NCBI GenBank assembly: GCA_035358715.1
Contig: DAOPPX010000097.1
Location: 1 to 19,705 of the forward strand
From: UBA8199 sp035358715
GTDB lineage: Bacteria; Verrucomicrobiota; Verrucomicrobiia; Limisphaerales; UBA8199
Length of the DNA stretch: 19,705 nucleotides
Reading direction: 5' to 3'
The stretch's first letter is position 1, and each line of letters begins with the position of its first letter. The notes beneath the pieces were generated by a model that saw nothing but the letters and a program-made list of their open reading frames with translations, made no database searches and was not told the DNA's origin. Position numbers and translations under genes: made by a program. Of the stretch, positions 1-7,100 are shown piece after piece.

Positions 1-511
1 CGAAGTCGGCGTCCGGGTTGGTGTAGCTGGCTTCGAGGCGGTCCAGCGCATCCCGTACGGCATCGGCAACGTTGAACGTCTCGGCACGCGGGCGGGCCAG
101 TGTCTTGACTCGTTCGGCCAGCAGGGCCGGGTCAAGCTGGCCGGCGGCAGCGAGTTGGCCAAGTTCGGCGGCGAGAGCGACACCAGCGCGTTGTTCGGCC
201 CAAGCCTCGACTTCATCGCGGTAAACCGTCCAGTTCTCCGGGCTCGGCAGGGTGTTGAGGGCCTGCTGCACCCTCTTAAACTGGTCCGGGGCGGTGCGGG
301 CCAGTTCCATCTGCAAGACGATTTGAACGTCGCGCTCTGGCACGCCTTCGGAGTGAAGTTGCTGAGCACGCACCAGCACCCGGCGCGGCGCTTCGCAGTA
401 GAACGTCTCGGCCAGAATCGCGGGTAGTAGGGCGGGCCTTTCCAGGCCACAAGCTACCAGGGACCACTCGGCAAGCTCATTGTGGGGTGGGAGTGTGTCG
501 TTCATGGTCAT
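1..511 (-). CDS. Replicative DNA helicase, DnaB-type, N-terminal part (runs off the window)
   Basis: About 170 N-terminal residues are present. The protein begins MTMNDTLPPHNELAEWSLV and continues with helices containing LLPAILAETFYCEAPRRVLV. The PPHN motif followed by a small helical bundle is how DnaB-family helicases begin; that domain mediates hexamer assembly and primase contact. The RecA-like ATPase domain would lie beyond the left edge, so activity cannot be judged. The ATG at 511 overlaps the stop of the upstream initiator gene (ATGA, 4 bases), which favours it over the in-frame ATG at 505. As the gene after the initiator, it probably supplies the helicase loaded at the element's origin. 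The divergence from chromosomal DnaB fits a phage or plasmid version. Confidence 0.75.
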   Translation of the reverse strand, partial: MTMNDTLPPHNELAEWSLVACGLERPALLPAILAETFYCEAPRRVLVRAQQLHSEGVPERDVQIVLQMELARTAPDQFKRVQQALNTLPSPENWTVYRDEVEAWAEQRAGVALAAELGQLAAAGQLDPALLAERVKTLARPRAETFNVADAVRDALDRLEASYTNPDADF

Positions 512-1278
512 TGGGAAAGCTGGGCTTCGAGAGCCTTCAACTCGGCCAGCATCTTCTCGCCCTTGGTCCGGTCGTATTCGCGGGCCAGTTGGGCACGGAG
601 ATCGGACACCCGCGCCAGCAGCGCCTGATCGGGTCTGCCGTTGCCTCTGGCGGCGCCCGGTGGGGCGGGGCGGCACCTATTGAGCCAGTTGACGAAAAAG
701 CGCCGGGTGCATTGGCGCTTATTGGCCTCACACCAGCGCCGGGCCTTTGCCAACTCCAAGGCAACGGAAAGCTGCCTGTAAGCTGCATCGGCCTGTAACT
801 CAGCAAGCCAAGACTCTGGGAACTGGTCTTGCTGCTTGGTTTTCCTGTCTGCTGCTGTTGCTGTACTTCTGATGTAGCTCACGGCGCGGGTCGTACCGTG
901 AGCTAACGCTGGGTCATGGTGAGCTAACGTTAGGTCATGGTGAGCTAGCGTGCGGGTGTGTCCTTCCGGGGACAACAGGCGATAGGTGCAGGCTGCTCGC
1001 ATCGCAGGTGTCTGGATTTCCACGGCCTTGGCGGCCTGTAGGTCAGCCAGCCGGCGCTTGACCGTAGGCACACTAACCCCGGCCAAGTGCGCGAGCCACT
1101 GGTGCGTTGTCTGGAATTGGTCGCGCTCGGTGTCAGACGCAACACAACAAAGTGCCACATACACGCCAAGCGCGGTGCCGTATTCGGGTACCGTCTCGCG
1201 GATGCGGCGCAAAATGCGCTTGTCCTGCCAGCAGTACGGCGCTAGTCGGTCGGCAGGGGAACAATCAGCGCGAGGCAT
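508..1278 (-). CDS. Winged-helix replication initiator-like protein (lambda O-like organisation)
   Basis: This 256-residue protein has an N-terminal winged-helix region (about 33-105, with TTHQWLAHLAGVSVPTVKRRL as the HTH core). A linker of heptad-like repeats (LAHHDLT / LAHHDPA, about 107-127) follows. The C-terminal region contains WC..NKR..TRRFFVNWLNR (about 182-201), a pattern found in phage and plasmid replication proteins, and ends in a charged helix. The start is well supported: AAAGGAGG lies five bases before the ATG. The start lies within the preceding small gene, and the stop overlaps the helicase start. Followed by a DnaB-type helicase, it most likely recognises an origin and recruits helicase. 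The repeated linker DNA may itself be the origin. A plain transcriptional regulator is less likely. The family is recognised by motif, not by search. Confidence 0.65.
   Translation of the reverse strand: MPRADCSPADRLAPYCWQDKRILRRIRETVPEYGTALGVYVALCCVASDTERDQFQTTHQWLAHLAGVSVPTVKRRLADLQAAKAVEIQTPAMRAACTYRLLSPEGHTRTLAHHDLTLAHHDPALAHGTTRAVSYIRSTATAADRKTKQQDQFPESWLAELQADAAYRQLSVALELAKARRWCEANKRQCTRRFFVNWLNRCRPAPPGAARGNGRPDQALLARVSDLRAQLAREYDRTKGEKMLAELKALEAQLSQ
898..960. repeat. Three 21-bp direct repeats inside the initiator gene (iteron-like)
   Basis: Three head-to-tail 21-bp units lie at 898-918, 919-939 and 940-960, each beginning GTGAGCTA. The first two differ at only two positions (GTGAGCTAACG followed by CTGGGTCATG or TTAGGTCATG); the third keeps the left half and drifts in the right half. 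Just before them, TAGCTCAC at 875-882 is the inverted form of GTGAGCTA at 898-905, giving an 8-bp dyad with a 15-base spacer. The repeats are in frame and encode the protein's linker. Short ordered repeats inside an initiator gene are the arrangement of the lambda origin; binding here is inferred. Confidence 0.6.
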
Positions 1279-1429
1279 GGAAGCCTCCTTTCCGCCGCCG
1301 CGAAAGGCTTCTCAAAAAATGGGCTGGCCCGGTCCGTAATCCAGAATGCCAACCTCGCCGGGCGGCGCGTGCTGCGAGGCGGATGCCGGATGCGGACACG
1401 CCAAAAAAGCGCTTGGGGCGAGATTTCAT
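1265..1429 (-). CDS. Small very basic hypothetical protein (54 aa)
   Basis: The reading frame starts with an ATG at 1429 that overlaps the stop of the upstream small gene (ATGA) and has AAAGG about seven bases upstream. It runs 54 codons to a TGA at 1265, overlapping the initiator gene by 14 bases. The product is strongly basic: it begins MKSRPKRFFGVSASGIRLAA and ends in a cluster SLSRRRKGG. It contains no recognisable domain. Evidence for reality is positional: it fills an otherwise empty gap of about 150 bases in a compact operon with matching start/stop coupling. A basic peptide next to replication genes could bind nucleic acid, but that is a guess. It may also be a non-conserved frame, because the initiator's own ribosome-binding site lies inside it. 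Confidence 0.45.
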   Translation of the reverse strand: MKSRPKRFFGVSASGIRLAARAARRGWHSGLRTGPAHFLRSLSRRRKGGFHASR

Positions 1430-1593
1430 CGCAAACCTTTCGACTCGGCGGCCTGTGGTGAAGCGCCATTGCCGCCTTGGGTTCGTCTCTTGGTTTTAGC
1501 CCGCTCGAAGAATCGGGCCTTGCGACGCTCCCACTCGTCAAGCGTCATTATGACGACCCGATTGCGCGGCCTTTGGATTGTGGCGGCACTCAA
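1426..1593 (-). CDS. Small hypothetical protein (55 aa), TTG start
   Basis: This gene starts at a TTG at 1593 that overlaps the TGA of the HTH gene upstream (TTGA), with a clear GGAGG six bases before it. That spacing supports TTG over the internal ATG 15 codons later. The product has a charged helical middle (MTLDEWERRKARFFERAK) and a basic, Gly/Ser-containing tail. No family was recognised. Its stop overlaps the start of the next small gene by four bases. It is probably an accessory protein of the element, perhaps acting in replication or excision control. It sits between the excisionase-like gene and the initiator, and that position is the only clue to its role. Confidence 0.55.
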   Translation of the reverse strand: MSAATIQRPRNRVVIMTLDEWERRKARFFERAKTKRRTQGGNGASPQAAESKGLR

Positions 1594-1832
1594 GCGGCAC
1601 CTCCGTAGTTGACGCCGAACTGTTTCTCCAACGCTGCTTTCACCGTCGGCCAGTGATAGAGGACAGAACACCTCCGACCATCTCCGACTTTAATGTGGGG
1701 GATGATTCCCCGCGCCCGCCAGTAGCTCACGGTGGCCCTTGACTTGCGAAGCCGCCACGCCAACTCAGGCGTCCGTATGAAACCATCGCCAACACCAACC
1801 CGACTGACAACCAATTCTCGTTTCTTGCTCAC
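1590..1832 (-). CDS. Excisionase/AlpA-like helix-turn-helix DNA-binding protein (80 aa)
   Basis: The small protein carries a MerR/excisionase-type winged helix at about residues 18-70. TPELAWRLRKSRATVSYW forms the helix-turn-helix, followed by RARGIIPHIKVGDGRR as the wing. The start is a GTG at 1832 with AAAGG eight bases upstream; no in-frame ATG lies nearby. It is the first gene of the operon leading to the initiator and helicase, and lies downstream of the serine recombinase on the same strand. In mobile elements such proteins act as recombination directionality factors or as repressors/activators of the replication operon. Which applies here cannot be told from sequence. The dyads upstream, especially the arms at 1865-1873 and 1926-1934, are plausible targets for autoregulation. 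Confidence 0.75.
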   Translation of the reverse strand: MSKKRELVVSRVGVGDGFIRTPELAWRLRKSRATVSYWRARGIIPHIKVGDGRRCSVLYHWPTVKAALEKQFGVNYGGAA

Positions 1833-2169
1833 TCGCTCTGCCTTTCCGTCGTGCGCCTGATTTGGAAGTCACGAGCCGGTGGCGAATCGAGAACGACTCA
1901 CCGAAACCGACGCACAGAATGGCCCCGTGACTTCTGGCGGGAATGCATTTATGAATCGTGTCAGTCTAACATCGGGGTTTGCCGTGACCCGATGCCGTTG
2001 CAAGTTTCGGGTTCCTCCAAAGGCCCGCATGCCTTGCTAGGTCCAACTATGGCATGAGTGTTCAAATCCTGCAACCTAAATCTAACTAGGAGTTTCCTGG
2101 GGGGATTCGCGGCGAATGGGCCGGGGCGTGCGAGAAGTGGGCGCTAGTGCTGCTGCGGCGTGTGGCCTT
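1833..2169. promoter_or_regulatory. Dyad-rich intergenic control region of the element
   Basis: No convincing gene lies in these 337 bases. Three inverted repeats are visible: GAAGTCACG at 1865-1873 with CGTGACTTC at 1926-1934; CATCGGG at 1970-1976 with CCCGATG at 1988-1994; and CATGCC at 2028-2033 with GGCATG at 2051-2056. It must contain the promoter of the downstream HTH-initiator-helicase operon. An AT-rich patch around 1945-1956 is the best place for a -10 element, but I could not fix a convincing -35/-10 pair. The 7-bp hairpin at 1970-1994 could also end the recombinase transcript, although no T-run follows it on the minus strand. Confidence 0.5.
1865..1934. repeat. Perfect 9-bp inverted repeat, candidate operator
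   Basis: GAAGTCACG at 1865-1873 is matched by CGTGACTTC at 1926-1934, separated by 52 bases. Similarity continues past the core (GAAGTCACG-AGCC against GAAGTCACG-GGGCC). The pair begins about 33 bases upstream of the HTH gene's start codon, which suits two binding sites for an operon regulator acting by looping or cooperative binding. Function is inferred. Confidence 0.45.
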
Positions 2170-3645
2170 TTAGTCTGGCGTGCTCATTCGCACCTCGTCG
2201 CCCTTATGCTGGAACTCGTAAGTCCTGCCGTCGAGGAACTCGGCCTTGAAGTATCGCTCCTTGGCGTCAATGGTGATGCGCTTCACGGTGGCAAGCAAAT
2301 TCTCCCGCAGCGATTTGGTGTCCTTCCAATCAACCTCTTTTACAGACTTTGGCGCGGCACTGGTTTCGTTTTCAAAGTTTGCGATGGTGCGTTGGAGTTC
2401 CTGCTTCTTCGCAACCAGTTGTCTGACCTTTGCTTCCACATCTGACAGTGCACCGTGGCTCAGAACCTCCACAAGTCTGCTGACCTGCTTCTCTACGTCT
2501 CCAAGCTCCATCTTGGCAACTGCCAGTGCGCCTTTGTGCTTATTCTCCTCGGGCACCTTCAGCGCGGCCTTGTGGCAGGCAGCAAGAAAATCCTTAAGGA
2601 ATTTGTCATAGCGCCAAGTGATGTACTTCGCCCTGCCCACAAGCGCCCCGTAGCTCACGAGGTATGCGTACCGCTTCTCGGCGTTGCGACTAGCCCTGCT
2701 GATATAGACTACAGAGTTGCCTTCAGTATCGAATATCAGCTTCGAGAACACGTTGCTGTGATGCGACTTGCCTCTCAGGTCTGGACGAGCTTTCCGCAAC
2801 TGCGCCACCGTGGCGAACAGTTCCTTGCTAACAACGGCAGGGTAGTAATTCGGTATCGGGTCCAACTTCGTTGCCACTCCATTGCGCCGCGCTGTTGGCA
2901 CTAGCTCGCCTATGGCAGCGCGGTTCTCAAGGATTTTCCGCACATACGAAACGTGCCAAGTGAATCCACCGCCAAAGGTTTTTACCCGGTCCTTCCGCAG
3001 CATTGTGGCTATTGCGTTTGCCCCTTTGCCTCTCGCCGCCATCTCGAAGATTCTCTGCACCACCTTGACCCGTTCTGGTATCGGCTCGAAACGCTTCCGG
3101 TCCTCTGAAAGCCTAAGCCACGCCACACAGATTCGAGTCAGTTTCTCCTCAGAAACCCGCGCCCGCTTATTCGCCCACGCCGCCCCAATCCGCTGAGACT
3201 TTACCCGGCTTTCCTCATTGGCCCGGCTAAGGAAGGTCAAGCTGATAATCAGGTCGGTGAAGTTGCCGTTGTTGATTCGCTCTTGGTCATACACATGACC
3301 ATCGCTCAGTGTGACTATACGCACGCCAGTCTTGAGGATGCCCCGTATCAGGTCGAACGCTTCCATGATTGCGTTCCGACTGAGGCGGTCTAGCGACTCT
3401 ACAATCAGATACGCCCCGCGCTCGATTCGCCCAGCCTCGGCCAGCCTCAGGAAGGTGGAGAGTGCGCCCGTCTCAGCGTTCTTGCCCCTGAAGGCCGAAA
3501 TGCCAAGGTCGTTGTAGTTGTCCACAAGCTGAACATCGTTCCGCTTGCACCAGTCTGCTGTGGCCTCGGTCTGCCGCCGCAGTGAATCACCGTGGATTTG
3601 GTCCTTCGTTGAGAACCGAATGTATGAGTAAGCTTTAGCTTTCAT
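2170..3645 (-). CDS. Large serine recombinase (integrase)
   Basis: The 491-residue protein has a serine-recombinase catalytic domain at about 1-145: YSYIRFSTKDQ supplies Arg10 and nucleophile Ser12, and ESLDRLSRN (83-91) the conserved DR.SR motif. A recombinase DNA-binding domain follows (about 165-290), then a coiled coil (about 375-428, ending KKQELQRTIANFENE). It should catalyse site-specific integration and excision through a 5'-phosphoserine link. The usual zinc-ribbon cysteines are absent: the protein has only three cysteines and no CxxC. The frame stays open upstream to 3816, but that part is antisense to the GH43 fragment, so the ATG at 3645 just before the catalytic motif is the start. 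No well-spaced ribosome-binding site precedes it (GGAG ends one base before the ATG). Confidence 0.92.
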   Translation of the reverse strand: MKAKAYSYIRFSTKDQIHGDSLRRQTEATADWCKRNDVQLVDNYNDLGISAFRGKNAETGALSTFLRLAEAGRIERGAYLIVESLDRLSRNAIMEAFDLIRGILKTGVRIVTLSDGHVYDQERINNGNFTDLIISLTFLSRANEESRVKSQRIGAAWANKRARVSEEKLTRICVAWLRLSEDRKRFEPIPERVKVVQRIFEMAARGKGANAIATMLRKDRVKTFGGGFTWHVSYVRKILENRAAIGELVPTARRNGVATKLDPIPNYYPAVVSKELFATVAQLRKARPDLRGKSHHSNVFSKLIFDTEGNSVVYISRASRNAEKRYAYLVSYGALVGRAKYITWRYDKFLKDFLAACHKAALKVPEENKHKGALAVAKMELGDVEKQVSRLVEVLSHGALSDVEAKVRQLVAKKQELQRTIANFENETSAAPKSVKEVDWKDTKSLRENLLATVKRITIDAKERYFKAEFLDGRTYEFQHKGDEVRMSTPD

Positions 3646-3651
3646 ACTCCA

Positions 3652-3680
3652 AATCTTGCATGGTTTGTCTATATTGTCAA
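3652..3680 (-). promoter_or_regulatory. Candidate promoter of the recombinase gene
   Basis: On the minus strand a consensus -35 box TTGACA (3680-3675) is followed after 17 bases by AAGATT (3657-3652), a weak -10. Transcription would begin about seven bases further, at or next to the ATG at 3645, giving a nearly leaderless mRNA. This would explain the lack of a properly spaced ribosome-binding site. The -35 lies almost at the host-element junction. Confidence 0.4.
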
Positions 3681-3713
3681 TACTATTGAAGGGCCGTGCG
3701 TGGTCAAACACGG
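3677..3713. other. Host-element junction, probable attachment-site half
   Basis: GH43-like coding begins at about 3685-3690 (Ile-Glu-Gly-Pro) and recombinase-side DNA ends at about the same place. Two small dyads lie here: TCAATACTATTGA (3677-3689, perfect around a central C) and CCGTG/CACGG arms at 3694-3698 and 3709-3713. Serine recombinases cut within short sites of partial dyad symmetry next to their own gene, so the crossover is expected here. The exact core cannot be set without the other end. Confidence 0.5.
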
Positions 3714-4035
3714 CGGCCGCTATTACTGTTTCTACAGCGGCGCGAACTACCAGACGACCCGCTACGGGGTGGACTACGTTGTGGCGGATCACCCGCTGGG
3801 GCCTTACACCGGCCAAGGCGACCGTGCACGCGTATTACACGGTGTTCCGGACCAGGTCCGCGGCCCGGGCCATCATTCCATCGTTCCGAGCCCCAACGGG
3901 AAGTCGCAATACATGGTCTATCATGCCTGGGACCCGGCGATGCGGGTGCGCTGGATGTGCATTGATAAGCTACTCTGGACGCCCGATGGCCCCCGCTGTG
4001 AAGGGCCAACCTTCACCGCTCAGCCGGCGCCCTGA
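3688..4035 (+). pseudogene. GH43-family glycoside hydrolase, C-terminal fragment cut by the element
   Basis: The frame gives EGPCVVKHGGRYYCFYSG, then GVDYVVADHPLGPYTG, a GPGHHSIV motif and MVYHAWDP, ending WTPDGPRCEGPTFTAQPAP. These are C-terminal blade motifs of GH43 five-bladed propeller enzymes (arabinofuranosidases, xylosidases, arabinanases); the first Glu, in EGP, corresponds to the family's usual general acid. About 115 residues remain; full enzymes have roughly 300 or more, so signal peptide, first blades and other catalytic acids are missing. Homology stops where the mobile element starts, so the gene was probably split by integration. The 5' half may sit at the element's other end, and excision could restore the gene. 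A GTG at 3700 could start translation, but a stable enzyme is unlikely. Confidence 0.8.
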
Positions 4036-4138
4036 CTCTGCGAAGCTGCGCGCCAAGGGTTGCGGATGTCGGCGGATTTGACCGACGCGGGGTATTTGGC
4101 CTGCCGGCGTTCTCCCTTGACCCATTTGCTTCCTGCGC

Positions 4139-4163
4139 TCACGATTCGCCCGCAGAATCGTGA
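4139..4163 (+). promoter_or_regulatory. Perfect 9-bp inverted repeat overlapping a start codon
   Basis: TCACGATTC (4139-4147) and GAATCGTGA (4155-4163) are perfect inverted copies around a 7-base loop, GCCCGCA. The right arm ends on the A of the ATG that starts the first GH106 gene. It could be an operator for a dimeric regulator or an mRNA hairpin that hides the start codon. No ribosome-binding site is evident upstream. The 127 bases between the GH43 stop and this start contain no other clear signal. Confidence 0.5.
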
Positions 4164-7100
4164 TGAAGTCCGCAATAAGCCTTGCCTCGCGCCGGCGCCG
4201 GGTCGGTTGTCGGTTCAGGTTTGTCTTCCTCTGCCTGCTTTCTCTCGCCTTGGCGGGGATCGCTCCTTCTGCAGAGCGCCCTTCTGATCTTGAGAAGGGC
4301 TTTCAGCATCCGCCGGATTCGGCACGGCCCTGGGTGTATTGGTTCGTGATGGACGGCAACCTGACCCGGCAGGGGATCACCGCCGACTTCGAGGCGCTGA
4401 AACAGGCGGGCATCGGCGGGGTGATGATGATGGAAGTGGACGTCGGGATTCCGCGCGGGCCGGTGAAGTTCATGAGCGCCGAGTGGCGCGCCCTCTTCAA
4501 GCACGCGGTCGCCGAGGCCAGCCGCCTTGGCCTGGAGATCACGCTCAATGCCGGACCAGGCTGGACGGGGAGCGGCGGGCCGTGGGTCAAGCCCGAGCAG
4601 TCCATGCAACACCTGGTCGGCAGCGCGGTCGAGGTCACTGGCCCGAGGTACTTCGACGAGGTGTTGCCCCGGCCCCAGCGGCGTCCGGCATTCTTCGGGG
4701 ATGGCGCTTTGCCGCCGGAGCTTGAGAAGGCGAAGAATGAGTTCTACCGGGACGAGGTTGTGCTGGCCTTCCCAACGCCGTCCGGCAAGGAGCGCATCAG
4801 CGACATTGATGAGAAGGCGCTCTATGTAAGGACACCGTATTCTTCGCAACCGAACGTGCGGCCATTCCTGCCCTCGTCGACGAATTACCCGGCTGTGTTG
4901 CCGGGAACAGTGGTTGCCACGGACCGCGTTCTGGACCTGACCCGGCACCTCAGGCCTGATGGCCGCCTGGCGTGGGAGGTGCCCGAAGGCAGATGGACCA
5001 TTATGCGCTTCGGCCGCACCAGCACCGGTGCTTGCACTCGGCCAGCGCCCCTCCCGGGGCTGGGGCTGGAAAGCGACAAGTTTGACAAAGCGGCGCTGGA
5101 CGCGCATTTCGATGCGTTCATCAGTGCGCTGCTGCGCGATGTCGGGCCCCAGAAGGCTCGTCGCGAATCAGGGTGGACGATGCTGCACATTGATAGCTGG
5201 GAAATGGGCGCCCAGAACTGGACCGCTGCCTTCCGTGATGAGTTCCGTCGGCGCCGTGGTTATGAACCGCTGCCCTATTTGCCGGCCATCACCGGACAGG
5301 TGGTGGACAGCCTGGAAGTGTCCGAGCGTTTCCTCTGGGACTTGCGCCAGACGGCCCAGGAACTGGTCATCGAAAACCACGCGGAGCACTTGAAAGCCCT
5401 GGGACGCAAGCATGGCTTCGGACTGTCTATCGAGCCCTACGACATGATGCCCTGCGCGGACATGAGCGTGGGCGCAGTGGCCGATGTGCCAATGTGCGAG
5501 TTCTGGCTCCATGGCTTTGACACCACCTACAGTGTCATCGAGGCTGCCTCGGTCGCGCACACCTGCGGCCGGCTGGTGGTGGCAGCGGAGGCGTTCACGT
5601 CCGACCATACCGAACAGTGGCAGGCGTATCCGGCGGCGATGAAAGGGCTGGGCGACTGGGCGTTTAGCTCGGGTGTCAATCGCATCGTCTTTCATCGCTA
5701 TCAGCACCAACCGTCCCTGGATCAGCGCCCCGGCATGACCATGGGGCCGTATGGGGTTCACTGGGAACGGACGCAGACCTGGTGGGACATGGCAGGCGCG
5801 TACCACCAATACCTGGCACGCTGCCAGTTCATGCTCCGGCAGGGGGTGGCGGTGGCGGACGCGTGTTTCCTGGTTTCGGAAGGCGCTCCGCAGGTGTTCC
5901 GTCCTCCGACGTCGGCCCGGCTTGGTCAGCCGCCGGAGAGGCCCGGCTACAACTATGACGGCTGCGCACCGGAGACCTTGATGGCGCGCATGTCGGTCAA
6001 GGATGGGCGGCTCGTGCTTCCCGACGGCATGAGCTATCACGTGCTGGTTCTGCCAGAGTCACCGACAATGACCCCGGCACTGCTTCGCAAAGTCAGGAAG
6101 TTGGTGAAGGCGGGAGCGACGGTGATCGGGTCGCCGCCGCTCAAATCGCCGAGCCTGAGTGGCTACCCAAAGTGCGACGCTGAGGTCAACAAGCTGGCAG
6201 CGGAAATATGGGGGGATGGAGTCATGGCGAGTCAGAGTGATGCCACACAAGCGGGGAGCAGCGCCCCAATGCTCCAACGCTCTGACACTGTGCTTTCCCG
6301 CGGCCGCGTGATCCGGGCTCGTGCGGTGCAGTTTGCCTGGGCGGAGGCATCGCCCAGCCTGATCGAGCAGGGGAAGTGGATCTGGCACAAGGAAGGGAAT
6401 CCAGCTATCAGCGCGCCGGTCGGGCCGCGATACTTCCGCCGCAGCTTCACCGTGGCGGAACGGTCGAGAGTTGAATCCGCCCGCGTTGTCATGACGGCGG
6501 ACAACAGATTCGAGTTGTGGATCAATGGCCGCCGGGCCGGGAAAGGGGACAACTTCCACGTGGCCGGAGAGTTCAACGTCAAGAGGATGCTGCGCTCAGG
6601 TGTGAACGTGCTCGCGGTGGCCGCTGAGAATGGCGGCGCCGATCCGAATCCAGCCGGTCTGGCTGGGATTCTCGTGGTTGAGTTCCGCGACGGTACGGCC
6701 CTGGCCGTGCCAACGGACAGTAGCTGGCAGGCTGCCCAGGTTGCCCGAGGGAAGTGGACCGCCGACCCAACTCCGGAGGGAGAATGGGCGGAGGCGATGG
6801 AGTTGGGTCCGATGGGTATGGCCCCTTGGGGTGCCGTCCAGAGGCCTGCGCTCGAGCCCGAGCAATACTGCGACTTTGGGATCGTGTCAACGGTGCTTGG
6901 CGAATTAGGGGTCCCTCCAGACTTCGAGTCAGACGGGCCGCTGCGTTACGCGCACAGGCGCACCAGCAAGGAGGACATCTACTTTGTGGCCAACCGCGAA
7001 GACCACCCGGTGGAAGCACACTGCACTTTCCGGGTTTCCGGCAAAGCCCCGGAACTCTGGGACCCCTTGACCGGCCAGAGACGCAGCTTGCCGGAGTTCA

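Larger units (their letters stand above)
1..3690. mobile_element. Integrated element, one end only (serine-recombinase type)
   Basis: All genes from the left edge to about 3645 lie on the minus strand and form a mobile-element set: large serine recombinase, excisionase-like HTH protein, small proteins, winged-helix replication initiator and DnaB-type helicase. The recombinase gene sits at the extreme end, as is usual for elements of this kind, and right beyond it begins a GH43 gene fragment lacking its 5' part. The boundary is inferred from where GH43-like coding begins, about 3680-3690. The other end lies outside the window, so neither attachment-site repeat nor total size can be seen. It could be a prophage, an integrative mobilizable element or a plasmid-like island; no capsid or transfer gene is visible to decide. 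Confidence 0.7.

Noticed and set aside
1242..1541. 99-codon minus-strand frame overlapping the small genes
   Set aside because: It overlaps two better-supported small genes and the initiator's start, lacks a ribosome-binding site, and reads as low-quality Arg/Pro-rich sequence.
2058..2092. tRNA-like 3' half (TTCAAATCCTGC) that could be an attachment remnant
   Set aside because: It resembles a T-loop and stem half, but the opposite stem half does not pair and no acceptor stem or CCA follows; a short match by chance is more likely.
3646..3816. N-terminal extension of the serine recombinase
   Set aside because: The added residues are antisense to the GH43 fragment and cross the element boundary. 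The catalytic domain begins directly at the ATG at 3645.
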